A stretch of 64,000 nucleotides of DNA from Sepiola atlantica (GCA_963556195.1 OY744544.1:41602288-41666287), one strand, 5' to 3'. Positions 35,301-46,914 are shown, counted from the first letter of the stretch. Numbers and translations: made by a program. The notes: generated from the letters alone by a model not told the origin.

Positions 35301-35588
35301 ATACTTAGCACGTTGTTGGTTGGTCCATTCTTCCAGTTTTCTGGAATAGAAGGTCTTGGTGTATCTTGGTTATCGATCTACAGCTATCAAGTGCTGAGGT
35401 CTCATCATGAGACCTCAGCTCTTGATATCTGTAGATCGATAACATCGACAGGCCAGTGTAGCAGACTATGTACATGTTTGAATAAAAAATCATACATAAT
35501 AAAACTCTATATTCTTATTGAGCACTTTTTATAAGCCTGGTTTGATTCCCTTTGGATTTCTACCCTGTTGATTTTACCTTTCCTGGAT
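35301..35588. repeat. Hairpin repeat family, copy 1
   Basis: A near-perfect palindrome at 35367-35443 (core CTGAGGTCTCATCATGAGAC) is followed by a tail (GTACATGTTTGAATAAAAAA, then ATTGAGCACTTTTTATAAGC, then the CCTGGATTATA end). The tail is the inverted counterpart of 46915-47020, so it is the same family as 46915-47215. Confidence 0.85.
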
Positions 35589-35604
35589 TATATATATATA
35601 TATG

Positions 35605-35638
<34 letters not shown>
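35589..35638. repeat. TA array, left target of the mariner
   Basis: TA repeats with one TGATTA step. The last TA (35637-35638) is the likely left target duplication of the mariner. Confidence 0.94.
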
Positions 35639-35641
<3 letters not shown>

Positions 35642-35661
35642 GGTGACTAAAAAAAAACGTG
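35639..35661 (+). repeat. Mariner left terminal inverted repeat
   Basis: CAGGGTGAC then an A-run and CGTG. Pairs with 36963-36984 with several mismatches. Confidence 0.85.
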
Positions 35662-35704
35662 TACACTTTATGTGATATCTCCGATTGCCCTTATTTTACA
35701 GGAC

Positions 35705-36875
35705 ATGGCAGAATCAACGACCGTGAGTACACCAAGACCTCAGCGGGAGCTGGGACAAAGAATACACTGTGTTAAATTTTACCACAAGACAGGCTCGTTT
35801 AAGAAAACCCAGGACACTTTCATGCATCAGTTCGGATGTGAAAAGGCTCCACCCAAAAGCAGACTTCAGAACTGGGTGGACCACTTCGAGAAGTATGGGA
35901 CCGTGGAGAACTTCAACGCTGCCAGTGAGAACCGTCCAAGCCACTCGGCACGTCCCAAGAAGCGGACAGCCGAGCTGGTTGAAAGTGTGAGAGAGTCTTT
36001 CTAGGAGAGTCCGAAACGCTCTGTGCGTAAGCGAAGTCAGTCCCTCGGTATCTCCCGTGAGACTTGCAGGAGAGTGCTGGTGAACGATATCAGGGCTTAC
36101 ACATACAGAATACAGACGCTGCAGACCTGTACAGCCTCAGACAAGAAGCAGAGGAGCGCTATGGCAGTCAAGATGCTCGATAAGATCGAGGAGACACCAG
36201 GTTTCCTTAACCTCCTTTGGACCTCAGATGAAGCCCACTTCCATCTTGACGGAAAGGCAAACTCCAAGACAAATGTCTTCTGGGGGTCCTCCAGACCCAA
36301 TGAAGTAGCCACCAAGCCCCTGCACTCTCCTAATTGCACGGTGTGGGCTGCAATCTCGGGCAGAGGCATCATCGGACCAATCTTCATCGAAGAATCTGGC
36401 GCCGCAGTGACAGTCACCAAGTAGCGGTATGTGGAGGTCCTCAAAACCTTCAAGAGTGAGCTCCAGACCCTCTACGCGTCGCTCATGAGCAAGTTCTGGT
36501 TCCAGCAAGACGGAGCAAGTTCTCACATCTCAAACCTGTCCCGAGATTGGCTGAAAGAGAACTTCGGAGGCCGAGTGATCAGTCTCAAGACTAATTTTGA
36601 GTGGCCACCCCATAGCCCGGACCTAAACCCCCCCAGATATTTTCCTTTGGGGCTATCTTAAGGACAGAATGTACGCAGGGAAACCCAGAACCATGACGGA
36701 ACTAAAGGAAGCTATCAGAGAGGAGATGAGAGCCATTCCCAATTCAGTCTGTAAGAACGTCATGGACAACTTCGTTCTGCGCCTCAAGAAATGCACGGAG
36801 CTAAAAGGAGTCCATCTAGAACACATGCTGTTGAACGGAGAAAAAAAGGCCAAATACCCTAGTGTTTTGATATGA
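35705..36875 (+). pseudogene. Mariner transposase (DD41D), two stops and one frameshift
   Basis: It would cut and paste the element as a DDE/D transposase. The N-terminal helix-turn-helix (DUF4817-like: 'VKFYHKTGSFKKTQDTF', 'LQNWVDHFEKYGTVEN') is followed by the catalytic region: first Asp in 'WTSDEAHFHLDG' near 36225, second in 'FQQDGASSHIS' near 36507, and 'WPPHSPDLNPP' near 36604. The third Asp, reached after a shift, comes 41 residues after the second. In-frame TAG codons sit at 36002-36004 and 36422-36424, and an extra C in the run near 36628-36634 shifts the frame. The tail continues to 36875 ('MTELKEAIREEM'). About 389 codons overall, near usual mariner length or slightly longer. Confidence 0.92.
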
Positions 36876-36962
36876 TGTTGTGAATATAATAAACTAGTTA
36901 TGCCCAAAAATTCATTTCATTCGGACGAAACACTAAGAAACAGGGCCTAATTAGATTTGCGG

Positions 36963-36981
36963 CCCGTTTTTGGGGGTCCCC

Positions 36982-36984
<3 letters not shown>
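36963..36984 (-). repeat. Mariner right terminal inverted repeat
   Basis: Reads CGTTTTTGGGGGTCCCCCTG on the plus strand, complement of the left end with C for A/T substitutions. Confidence 0.85.

Positions 36985-37043
<59 letters not shown>
36985..37043. repeat. TA array, right target of the mariner
   Basis: TA repeats beginning with the right TA target duplication. Confidence 0.96.
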
Positions 37044-37047
<4 letters not shown>

Positions 37048-37071
37048 GTGTGTGTGTATTTTGGCTGCATT

Positions 37072-37674
37072 TTATCATTTATGCTAACATTGTTTAAAAT
37101 AACAGAATTTGTCTGTTTAATTATATTTGTTTTTATTTTTTCACGTTTTCTGATTGTCTTTTTTGTATTAAAATCGAAAGAATTAATAAATGTTCCTCCC
37201 TCTAATTTAAGACAAATTCTAGTTAATAACACTAAAATTATACATTTCGAAACCAATTTTAAAAAAATCAAAAATGCTGGAAGCTATCTACATGAAAACA
37301 CAACAACCTAAAATTAACACCATCGCATATGAAACCAGTGGTAACATTTTAAAACGCTTAACGTAATGCGATTTTGTTCTGTGATGCCATCCAGTGTTGC
37401 TGAATTTAAATCGTCAACGATTTCCTGGAACAATGCGAAAACGTTCTCTGCTCGTTTCTCCGCCGTCTTTTAAAAAAGTCTCTTCTTTCTCCAGCTTTTT
37501 TGTTCATTTGCTTTTGACACCTGAAGATGATTCGACGAAGAATCGAAAACGTTCGTGATCCTCTGGAACATTTATTTATTTTTTTAATATTTTAATACAA
37601 AAAAGACCATAAAAAATTGAAAAAATAAAAAAGGTATAATTAAACAGACGAATTCTGTTATTTTTAACAATGTT

Positions 37675-37682
<8 letters not shown>
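37072..37682. repeat. Fold-back element (~80-bp arms)
   Basis: Bases 37085-37160 pair with 37603-37680 (ACAGAATT.GTCTGTTTAATT in both). The interior includes ACCTGAAGATGATTCGACGA at 37520 followed by a short palindrome (TTCGACGAAGAATCGAA). TA arrays flank both sides. No ORF. Confidence 0.85.
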
Positions 37683-37768
<86 letters not shown>

Positions 37769-37811
37769 AAGAGAGATATTAATAAATATATATAGAGAGA
37801 GAGTTTTATAC

Positions 37812-37846
<35 letters not shown>

Positions 37847-37863
37847 CAGAGAGAGAGAGATTA

Positions 37864-37929
<66 letters not shown>

Positions 37930-37942
37930 GATAGATAGATAT

Positions 37943-37988
<46 letters not shown>

Positions 37989-37990
37989 GC
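37678..37990. repeat. TA, GA and GATA microsatellite cluster
   Basis: TA (37678-37720), GA (37721-37767), mixed TA/GA (37788-37926), and (GATA)n at 37928-37988. Confidence 0.96.
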
Positions 37991-38504
37991 AAACAGCCGA
38001 TGGGATTTATTATTATAAGTACAATCTTAATGATTTCCAGACCTCATTGTGCACCCGTAAACGGACAATAGTCTCTGTGTTTGTTGAAACTTAATCGCAT
38101 ATAACAAAGACGAACTAAAAGACGACGTTACAGTATCCGATCATCAATTAGTTGCTTGGCTGACTATTACGTTTTTTCTCTTTTCTATTTATATGCACGT
38201 AAGCATCCGTGCAAGAGGCTCTGTTGTCGGTCTATCTGTCACGCAGATTGAATAGACGCATCTCATTCTGGATGCGCCCATACTTCTTTTTACAATGGTT
38301 TGTGTGCCGGTCAGTCTTTCACTCTGAAGCGTGACAGGCCGACTAACACAGAGAGGCTCGCATATAGATGGATGGACGTATGCGTCCATACATCTAAGAT
38401 ACGTCCATTTAATCTGCGCGTTTAGAGATGAGAATGCTATTTCAAAATGAGCCGAAATTAAATGCACCCACCCATTGAATCGTTAATAAAACTTACACTT
38501 TTTT
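37991..38504. other. Spacer with dispersed-repeat pieces
   Basis: Bases 38400-38450 match 31045-31100. GTCTATCTGTCACGC at 38230 resembles the 28.5 kb minisatellite unit. No gene. Confidence 0.5.
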
Positions 38505-39175
38505 TTACAATCCAATTATATTTGGTACAAATAAACTTCAGTCTATGCTTGGTTTGCCCACCAAGTTCCAGTCATGAATGTTCAACAGCCTTTGTTTTAT
38601 CGACGTTCAACGAAATACATCAAATGTGCACGTCTGCGTTGCAAGCACACTTTTTTGAGTTGCGATGGTTAGTTGCAGTTCAGGAATAGTCCGGGGATTG
38701 TTGGGAAAGACTTTAAGATAACTCCACAGTTGAAAAAAAAACAGGGATTTTAAGGGCTGGTGAGTGTGTAGCCCATTAAGTATCAGAACTGCTACTGAAG
38801 AAACGATCACCAAAGTGCCGAACAGTCTTTTTTTTATCCCCGTTCAACGATATTCTCTAAATGTGCATTTCTACATTGCGAGCACATTCGGATACGAATG
38901 ATTTGAGTTTTAGTTCAGGAATAGTCTGGAAATTGTTTCGATAGATATTATCTTTAAGGTAATCTCACAGATACAATTCTGGGGATTAACATCCAGTGTG
39001 TGCGAAACCCTTTCCAGATCACACTTGCTACTGATGACACGATCACCAAAGTGTCCCCGAATATCGTTGAACGGCGTTAAAATAAAGACTATTTTACATA
39101 CATCACTGAAACTTGGTAGACAACTCGACCATAGACTGAAGTTTATTTATGACAAATATGGTTGGATTGCAGAAA
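38505..39175. repeat. Fold-back element with tandem interior
   Basis: Bases 38505-38625 pair with the reverse complement of 39050-39175 (ATAAACTTCAGTCTATG in both). Inside, 38590-38735 and 38820-38970 are direct copies (GTTCAACGA.AT, then AAATGTGCA, CAGGAATAGTC and ATTGTT). A compound structure with both inverted and tandem repeats. Confidence 0.82.
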
Positions 39176-40590
39176 GGCTTGTCAATTCTATTAACGATTT
39201 AGTTTTTTTAGGGAGGGGGCATCATGTAGAATTTTCTTACTTCTGTCACGTGTCAGGTTGAAATAGCATTTTGAAATTCGTACACGCTTTTCTATCAGAC
39301 GTTTTGCTAATCTGTCCGCCTGTCTGTCATGCTGTGGAAAACAACTTGAGTATCTTAAAGGAAATGTAGAATCGACAAACGGAAAACGTTCGGAATATAT
39401 CAAGGCATCAATTGATCGTTGTACGTTTACTGTATATACCTTTTTTTACAACACGTGAGAGCACGTGCGATACCCTGCCCTCATTATCCGCCACACAGGG
39501 CTAGTAACTAGTGTTGATAGGATTAATCGGAATCGGGAATCGGGGAAATCTGAACTTGGAATTGGAAAACTTTAGCTTAATTTTCTATTCGAAAAATAAT
39601 TCTTTTCATTTTGTTAGACTTAATTTGTGATTGCTATTGCTGCAATAAACATTTATGGTTTTACCATTGGTATCTAATGATTAAATCATAAATATTGATT
39701 GTTTTTAAACTACCAGTGAAACTGAAATCTATAGATCATACTAGCATCAACATACGATGTACATTTATTTTACTTGTGGTGTAAAAGAATGACACTTTGC
39801 ATAAATTCACTACGTAAACTTTAAAAATGCCGTTGATTTACAACGTCCCGAAAAAATCTTTAGATAAAACAAAAAAATAATGACAAACATCACTGATTAT
39901 TAAATTAAAAATAAAATATTTAAAACGTTTTTAAATTTGTTTTTAATTCATTTATTTTATTCTGTTAGGCCTTTGTGTTTGTGTGTGTGTTTTATACGGT
40001 GGTTTTTTGTCCGGTGGGCTTTTGCCCGGTTCCTTAACATTGGCCAACCTTATAAGACGTAGCCAAAACGTGTGAAAAAAAACCTTTGAACATTTTGAAA
40101 GGCTTCGTGTTGAGTTGAATTAGGTATAAATCTTCAAATTAAAAATGTTCACGGCTCTGTGCGAGATCACAATTTTGTGTCAGTTATACTTTGAGTTTGA
40201 GTTTTCATGCCTGAACAGGTTGTAAAACGAACTTTATAATAATATAAAAGGAAAGAGAAGGCAATAAAATTAAAGACTAATAATAAAAACGATATTATTG
40301 AAACCGTTTGGCAGTTCAGTAGTAACATTTTCCTTCCACTGACAAAAACACGAGTCATTCCATATCACGTGAAAGACAGTGAAAATATGTCTACATAAGT
40401 ATGTAAGTACCCTTATATTTATATTTTTAAACTATTTTAAAGAAATTTAAAATTTGTTTCATGAATTACAAATTAATAACTAATATGTTTTTGAGTAATT
40501 TTTGTCTATATTTAAACATCTATTTTAATGTTATGTAAAAGTTTGAACTGTTTTCTTTGTAAAAGTAAAGTAAATTATTTTACTATATTA
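39176..40590. other. AT-rich non-coding stretch
   Basis: No gene, RNA or strong repeat is seen. A GT-rich spot at 39970-39990. Confidence 0.5.
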
Positions 40591-40640
40591 GAACTTCTCA
40601 GTATTATTATTGTTATTATTATTATTATTATCATTATTAT

Positions 40641-40681
<41 letters not shown>

Positions 40682-40712
40682 TCAGTAGTAGTATTAGTAG
40701 TATTGTAGATTA
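40591..40712. repeat. (ATT)n-(AGT)n triplet microsatellite
   Basis: ATT repeats (40599-40641) change to AGT repeats (40642-40705). Confidence 0.96.
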
Positions 40713-40723
40713 ACACACTCAGC

Positions 40724-41256
40724 TAAATTACCCCGTCCCTAAACAAATATGAGATTTTACTTTTTCCGCGTTTACGAGTGAACACCCTGAAAAATTTGGC
40801 GGCAAGAAAAAAGACAGAAAAATCAATTTAATTTAAAGCATGGGATCAGTTTTATATGTAAATTTAACGTAAAATAAGCTCCAATTCCTGGCCATTGTAA
40901 CGTTTTAGGGCTTTTTTTTTTATTAATTAACCAAAAAAATTGCTATGGGAGATAAATTCTGTGCATTTTTCCCTGAGATCTGCTACTTTTTAAGCGACTG
41001 CGTGTGGTTTTATGACTTTACCAGTCGGACTTAGGATTAGTTAGAAATTTTTTATGAACATCCTGAAATAATTAGAATGAACTAGAAATGGGGATCATTT
41101 AATGTGAAATTTATTTACAAAACTGATCCCCACTCTAAATTCTAAAATGTTTGTTTTGAGTTTTGTTTAGTTCGTCTTTCTGCCAAATTATAAAGGGTGC
41201 TCACACGTAATCGTCTAAAAAATAGAATCTTATTTTGATGGGGGTGATTTAGTGGA
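40724..41256. repeat. Fold-back element (~150-bp arms)
   Basis: The left arm (from AAATTACCCC near 40724 through GAACACCCTGAAAAATTTGG to GGGATCAGTTTTATATGTAA) is matched in order by the reverse complement of the right arm (41256 back to about 41100). The interior of about 230 bp has no ORF. Unlike the others it has no TA array at its edges. Confidence 0.8.
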
Positions 41257-41309
41257 GGGTGTTATTAATTAATTGCGATCCTGTTTACTTGTCTCCATAG
41301 ATGGCAGAG

Positions 41310-41450
41310 TTATACACCAGGTCGGTTTTTAATGTGGGGAATTTAGCTCTCGGAAAGGGGGTACTTTGGATTTGAACAAAAATAAAAATTGCTTCAGTCT
41401 AGGAAGATTTCTCGTTCACTCACCGAAAACGTCAGAAAAACCCTTATATA
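41310..41450 (+). repeat. Dispersed repeat, partner of 47310-47445
   Basis: Shares GGTC.GTTTTTAATGTGGG, AAAATT, then CAGT(C/T)TAG.AAGAT(T/C)TCTC with 47330-47430, same strand. Confidence 0.65.
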
Positions 41451-41829
41451 CAGGGTGGGCCAAAATAAGGGTCCTATCTTTAAATTTGAATAACTTGAAT
41501 TTGAATAACTTCCACAAAATAAAAGTTAAACTCACCAAACTTTATGTGTGTGTAGACTGACCCTTCCGAGATTTTTTAAAATAAACAAAACAAATTTTAG
41601 CCGAAAAACACTTCTTAAAACTTACAAAAACTAAAGTATTGTTTTTTACACTGTTTTGAGTTTTTTAAGCAAAAATAATGTTTTTTAAATGAGGGTACGT
41701 TCCTTAGGGCTAATACGGCTCATGCTTGCTTCGGAAGGGGTCCTTTACTTATTCTAAAAAAATAAAATTAAAAAAATCAATAAATAAAATAGTTATGAAT
41801 TTTTTAAAATAGGACCCTTATTTTTGCCC

Positions 41830-41835
<6 letters not shown>
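41451..41835. mobile_element. 385-bp mariner-type MITE
   Basis: Inverted ends: CAGGGTGGGCCAAAATAAGG then GTCCTAT on the left, and ATAGGACCC, TTATTTTTGCCCACCTTA on the right (terminal bases decayed). TA on both sides. A subterminal pair GACCCTTCCGA / CGGAAGGGGTC near 41560 and 41737 extends the inverted structure. No transposase. Confidence 0.87.

Positions 41836-41899
<64 letters not shown>
41836..41899. repeat. (TA)n microsatellite
   Basis: TA array on the right of the 385-bp MITE. Confidence 0.97.
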
Positions 41900-41902
<3 letters not shown>

Positions 41903-42738
41903 GGAAATGAAAATATACTTATGGCAGGTAAGCTACACAGACACGCTTATGTTGCATTCCTGGATGAAACCATCGAGCCATTTGCGTGAATTTATATTTG
42001 ACGGTTGCTTTTATATCAAACTACTGCTTCCTCCAGCTACTAACCAAGGAGATTCTTTTGTTTTATTACCCCTATTTATTTCCAACTACCAATGGGTGTC
42101 ACTTCCTTTGTTGACATGAATTTTGGCGCTTCTAACTTTTAAATGGATCAACTGCACAGAAGACCATAATCTGACACATAGGAACTAAAACAATTTATTA
42201 TCCCATATTTTCCTGTCACCCTCGCTATCGAGTTATTTTTATTTGTATGTCTTGACTTATTCATTTATTTAAAAATGTTATTTTAAAATAATAATGTTAT
42301 TAGTTATCCCAGAATTAAGTTACTTGGTGTCTACAGTTAATTGCTATTTCACTTCTACGATTTAGCAGTTTTTTCATCTTTAACATATAAAATTCCTAGT
42401 TTCACGCTCAAACATAATCTACAAGGATCGTTTAAATATATGCATGTCCTGCCTCATCTTAATATTTTCCATTCGACTATTTTTCACTAATTGCTTAGCT
42501 TAAATGAAATACCGATTATTTAATAATCGTTATTCATAAATCAATTACAAATTTAAATATTACATGCGATCAAAGCACACGAATAGTATCTCTGTGTGCT
42601 TCCATACATTTCTTAACGTTCATTCTACGAAGACAACTTAAGCTATTTCTCATTCACACCTGTCATATTTTCGCCTAGAGAAAACATACAAAGAACAACA
42701 TGGTATGATTTATACACGTATACTAAAACAAATTGGCG
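41900..42738. other. AT-rich non-coding stretch
   Basis: Nothing recognised. The 70-codon frame at 41907-42119 has no known match. Confidence 0.5.
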
Positions 42739-42820
42739 CATTGTTCTTATTGTTTAGCGTGCTGCACTTAGAGATAGAGGTTGTGAGTTCGGAGCTGGTC
42801 AGCTATGTATATACTTTTTC
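42739..42820 (+). repeat. tRNA-like SINE head (weak)
   Basis: An A-box-like TTTAGCGTGCTGCACTTAGA and a B-box-like GTGAGTTCGGAGCTG, about 35 nt apart. A B-box mismatch (GGAGC for AATCC) suggests decay. Confidence 0.45.
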
Positions 42821-42869
42821 TTAGATTTTGTGAAAAATTATTCTTTTCATCATATATTATGTATTATAA

Positions 42870-42872
<3 letters not shown>

Positions 42873-42922
<50 letters not shown>
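42873..42922. repeat. (TA)n microsatellite
   Basis: TA array of about 50 bp. Confidence 0.97.
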
Positions 42923-42924
<2 letters not shown>

Positions 42925-42934
42925 TAATAATTAT

Positions 42935-43145
42935 GGAAATAATAATCCAACGTAGAAGAAAATGAAAATGGAAATCCCATTTTTTTCAATGTATATGTAC
43001 GTCATTATTTCGAGACTTTCTCAAGATGATTGATTTGAAAATTGACATCTACGTCTTACTTTAAATAAGTCATCTTGATAAAGTTTTGAAATATCGACGA
43101 CGCGTTGATTAATATATAGAAAAATAAAATTTTCCTTTTTCATAT
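42935..43145. repeat. Diverged hairpin repeat, related to the 15.5/24 kb family
   Basis: Begins AATCCAACGTAGAAGAAAAT and ends TTTTCCTTTTTCATATATAT. The two halves (GACTTTCTCAAGATGA at 43013; TCATCTTGATAAAGTTTT at 43070) pair as a hairpin, as in the 24 kb family, with diverged sequence. Confidence 0.65.
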
Positions 43146-43224
43146 ATATATAGATGTCATTTTATTTTATTATTTATACGAAAGAGCATTTTATCTAATT
43201 TTTCCTTTACTCGTGTAATGAGGA

Positions 43225-43400
43225 GCGACATATATATTTTAAAAATGAATTATCAACGGACACGTGTTTCGTCGTTAACGACTCATCAGCGTGGCTATAG
43301 CTAGCAAGATTCGAAACCAGGATCCCAGTCAGAAATCTGAAGCTCTACAACTGAGCAAATTCCCGGTAGTGTTGGAATGTATCGCTTTTTTATGGATGTC
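43225..43400 (-). repeat. tRNA-derived SINE with A and B boxes
   Basis: On the minus strand: TTGCTCAGTTGTAGAGCTTC (A box), then TCCTGGTTTCGAATCTTGC (B box), then TAGCCACGCTGATGAGTCG and AACACGTGTCC. The best-preserved tRNA-like head of the window's SINE family; an RNA polymerase III promoter would start near 43380. Confidence 0.75.
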
Positions 43401-43441
43401 ATTTTTTTTATTTATTTTGTTTCAATACCTTTGAACGAATT

Positions 43442-43447
<6 letters not shown>

Positions 43448-43529
<82 letters not shown>

Positions 43530-43532
43530 CTT
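43448..43532. repeat. (TA)n microsatellite
   Basis: TA array of about 85 bp. Confidence 0.97.
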
Positions 43533-43537
43533 CTCGA

Positions 43538-43766
43538 TTAGTGCTCGATTAATTGAGAATAAAAGTTAAAAATTAAAAATTAAGAGCGTAATATTTATTT
43601 ATTTTGGTACAGAAAAATTAGTACAACATTCGTACCGTCGGTTTCAAGCACAGAAGGACTTAGTCATCCGTCTCTCTTCAGGACAACAGAAGCTGAAGAG
43701 AGTCGGATGGCTAAGTCCTTCTGTGCTTGAAACCGACGGTACGAATGTTGTACTAATTTCCCTGTA

Positions 43767-43771
<5 letters not shown>
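43538..43771. repeat. Fold-back element (~78-bp arms)
   Basis: Arms 43607-43683 and 43690-43771 are almost perfect reverse complements with a tiny loop. The left flank matches the element at 24573-25215. Two TA arrays flank it. Confidence 0.93.

Positions 43772-43826
<55 letters not shown>
43772..43826. repeat. (TA)n microsatellite
   Basis: TA array forming the left target flank of transposon copy 2. Confidence 0.97.
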
Positions 43827-43830
<4 letters not shown>

Positions 43831-44261
43831 GGTAGGTCGATTTTACACTTTTTTTTAAATATTAAAAAAAGGCACGTACCGAAAGTTGTATATAGACCTA
43901 TTAAATACTCATGCAAAAAATTAGATCAAAAACTTCAGCGGTTTTTTGAGCGTTTGGTATCAAAGATCGTAGACAAGAATATACTGAAAATTCCTCGTTT
44001 TTGCAAGATTTGCTTGAATACTGGTGTTAAAACCAAATAATTTGTGCATTTAAAATCAGCGAATGTCCTTTTATTTTATAAAAATGATATTAATTAAAGA
44101 AATCTTCAAATTAAAAATTTGCCCCCCCCCCCTCATTTTCAGTATCTGCTTTTGTAAACTACCTTTTAACGTTATGAATTAAACAGTAATATTTGAATAC
44201 CTAAAAAAATGATTTTTTTCTGTTATAAGTGAAAATATAACAAGCAAAGAAATAAGGAAAA

Positions 44262-45700
44262 ACCTTACACTATTTTAATGGAGCTTAATATTGAGTCAAA
44301 TTGCTCCATATAAGACCCCTTAGACAAAAATGCTGGTCTACATTTCTGACTCAAAACTTTGGCTGTAATGTGTTGATGCCTTGCTTCAAAACCATATACA
44401 GTTTGTGAAGCTTCTGTTATTAACTTAACTGCCCGTTCCACGCCCTGAGAATGCCAAAAATGCAGCATAATTTTAAATCTATTAATTGTGTCCAATGTGT
44501 GGCATTAAAATTAATAGGTGGTATTCTTTTTAATCTTTTTCTGGTTGACTCCTCACCTGAAAGAACACATTAATTAATTGAATTATTAAAAAATTCCAAT
44601 CTGTACTGCTTTAATAATTATGGTGAAATTAGATAAAATCTTTAAAAATCATTCTATAAATTGGAATAAATAATTGAGTCAGAAATATATGAATAAATAT
44701 TACTTACCTAATGGCCAAAATTCTTTTTAAAGCTTCTTCTCTTACTTCAATCTCTTCAGATTTAACCATGGAATATAGAAAGTTTTCAGGCAGTTAACAA
44801 AATGTATTACCTTGTATATTTCTAAATGTGATATCTTGGATTTCCTGAGGCTGCTCCTTAATCCTCTGGGTCATATTAAAAATGTGCACTTGCTGATTGT
44901 GGAATTTACTATTTCTTTTAATTTCAAACCAAGAAGTGGCATACACATTTACAATAAAATTTACTACATAGTGTAGTTTTGTCGTGTGCCTTTGTTGGTA
45001 TGCACCACGAGTCCATAAACACATGAGCCTGATGGCCAAAGTTAACCATCTTGCTTGGTTTAAAGGACCAATTTTCCAGGAGGTATATCTAGAGTCAACC
45101 TTACCTCTAGAAATACCTACTGTGTATTCATAAAGGAGTCTTTGGTCAGAACTAAGATCATGTATTTCATCAATTTTAAAAATTGACTCTAGAGGATTGC
45201 TAATAGTGGAAAATGATATTTGGGGTAAATCATGGCAATCATTTGAGCATAATTTCCCCAGAGGGCCACTGAATGTTGTAGGGCCCTTTGCGCAACCATC
45301 TATGTTTTTAAAAAGGGCTCTGAAAGGTAGTTCATTATGATGCAAAGAGCAACCAATTGTGTGAAGATTTTTAAAGTTTTTTTTCTAAAATTGCAACCAT
45401 TCTACCTTCGCAACCTGTGTTGGTATTAGTGTTGTCAACAACTATATCCTTGATACTGTTCTCACTGTGGAATTCATGCAAAACATCCACCACTTGATCT
45501 GCATGAACAGCACCTGTTGCACCACTATTAGGAAGAACTCTGTGTCAGATATTTACTTTCACATGGTGTTTCTTTTGTAAAAGTTAAATGGTGTTCTGGT
45601 CCCTTAGTTTTTTTCATAATTCTCTGTCTATTTTCATCCACAATTTCCTTATACATCAATGTGTCCTTATCCATTCTCCCATCAACTCCAATACATATAC
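44262..45700 (-). pseudogene. Transposase-like gene, copy 2 (more complete, still broken)
   Basis: The minus-strand order is as in copy 1, with the central segment retained (open 44794-45345): 'SSDQRLLYEYTVGISRGKVD', 'GPLNQARWLTLAIRLMCLW' and 'VNVYATSWFEIKR'. 'GVDGRMDKDTLMYKEIVDEN' near 45660, 'NINTNTGCEGG' near 45415 and 'HHNELPFRALFKN' near 45330 precede it. A 151-bp intron (donor GTAAGT 44702-44707, acceptor near 44557) precedes the last exon, which ends 'SQGVERAVKLITEASQTVYG'. Lesions differ from copy 1: a 1-bp loss near 45376, a stop near 44793, and 2 bp missing at the start of exon 2. The family is RNase-H-like by pattern, name unknown. Confidence 0.68.
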
Positions 45701-45707
45701 TATTTTA

Positions 45708-46440
45708 GGTGGGATAAAAACCCCTGGCTGAAATAGTTTTATTTGTCTACCTCCAACAAGGTAAGATGTGACACAAGGTCATGAAAATGGGATTAGATAA
45801 GCCTGCGCTATAGAGGTGAGCACTCTGGCCATTAAAAAATTGACTGGGCAGCCCCGTCGGCATTCCCCTGTAGGGGCGTCTCAGACAGTTAGCAATAAAC
45901 TTACTCCTCCCCAAAGAGGGAAGGCAAAGCCTGGGAGGGTGCAACTCCTAGAATTGCACAGGACGGACAAGCCCCAATAGACCGGCGTAAATCCAGACCC
46001 AAAGGCCCGGACGATACCGATTTATTTGGTGGGGTAAAATCCCCTGGCTGAACTAGATTTTATTTATCTATCTCCAACAAGGTAAGATTGACACAGGAAA
46101 GTGGGATGAGAAAGCCAGTGCTCGAGAGGTGAGCACTCTGGCCATTTAAAAATTGCCTGGGCAGCTCCGTCGGCATTCCCCGGTAGGGCCGCCTCAGACA
46201 GTAAGCAATAAACTTACTCCTCCCCAAAGAGGGAAGGCAAAACCTGGGAGGTGCACCTCCTAGAACTGCACAGGACGGACAGACGGGCGTGAATCCAGAC
46301 CCAAAGACCCGGACGATACCGGTTTATTTGGTGGGTTAAAAAACCCTGGCTGAACTAGTTTTTATTTATCTAACTCCCACAAGGTAAGGTGTGACAAAAG
46401 GTCGGGGAAGTGGGATTAGATAAGCCAGCGCTCGACAATT
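45708..46440 (-). repeat. Tandem U2-repeat-body units in transposon copy 2
   Basis: Three units starting near 45708, 46026 and 46326, collinear with 17309-18050 and with small indels. Because both copies contain the array, it travelled with the transposon. Confidence 0.85.
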
Positions 46441-46911
46441 CAATATATATTTGTGATAATTACATTTGTAAACACAAAATCAACACGTGAATTCAAATTC
46501 GCTCGTTGAATTTTCAACCGGTGAATACCATGAAAAATATCCAATAAATAAAACGCCTATGTAAATAAATAATTATATATATATAACATTAAATATTATA
46601 GTGTTTTATTCCTTTTTAATTTGAATATGTACATTTAATTTCTTAAGAAAAGGAATAATAAACTTTAAAATATTTATTATTAAGTAATGTATTACTGTTT
46701 TTTGTTAAAACCCGGGTTTAATTTAAGGCGACACATCTGCCGGTGAAATCTAGGCTGTGAGAAAAAATCTCGATTTATTTGATCTTAAAGTTGCAATGCT
46801 CAAATAAATACAAAGTTTTGAAGAAAAATATTTCTTGTGGTAACTTTTGACATTATTTGGCAACTTTCTTCGAGTGCGATAATTTACAGTTTCAAAATCG
46901 ACCTCCCCTAA
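46441..46911. other. Right subterminal region of transposon copy 2
   Basis: AT-rich; collinear with 18051-18523; ends in the right inverted terminus. Confidence 0.7.
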
Positions 46912-46914
46912 TAT

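Larger units (their letters stand above)
35639..36984 (+). mobile_element. Mariner-family transposon, DD41D type, inactive
   Basis: 1,346 bp bounded by inverted ends: CAGGGTGACTAAAAAAAAAC on the left and, on the opposite strand, CAGGGGGACCCCCAAAAACG on the right. TA lies on both sides (35637-35638 and 36985-36986) within TA arrays, matching the Tc1/mariner TA target rule. It holds one broken transposase gene. The imperfect ends suggest an aged copy. Confidence 0.92.
43827..46911 (-). mobile_element. DNA transposon with TTAGGG ends, copy 2 (longer)
   Basis: Same ends as 15818-18523 (TTAGGGTAGGTCGATTTT and, inverted, TTAGGGGAGGTCGATTTT) and collinear throughout with high identity. The 3,085-bp copy keeps about 390 bp missing from copy 1 (44828-45217 region). 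The longer of the two, though its gene is also broken. TA repeats on both sides (short on the right). Confidence 0.87.

Noticed and set aside
43225..43400. Functional tRNA gene
   Set aside because: A and B boxes are present, but the acceptor stem does not pair and the sequence continues into a repeated SINE body. Same conclusion for 5835, 12955, 26190, 42739, 54866 and 61100.
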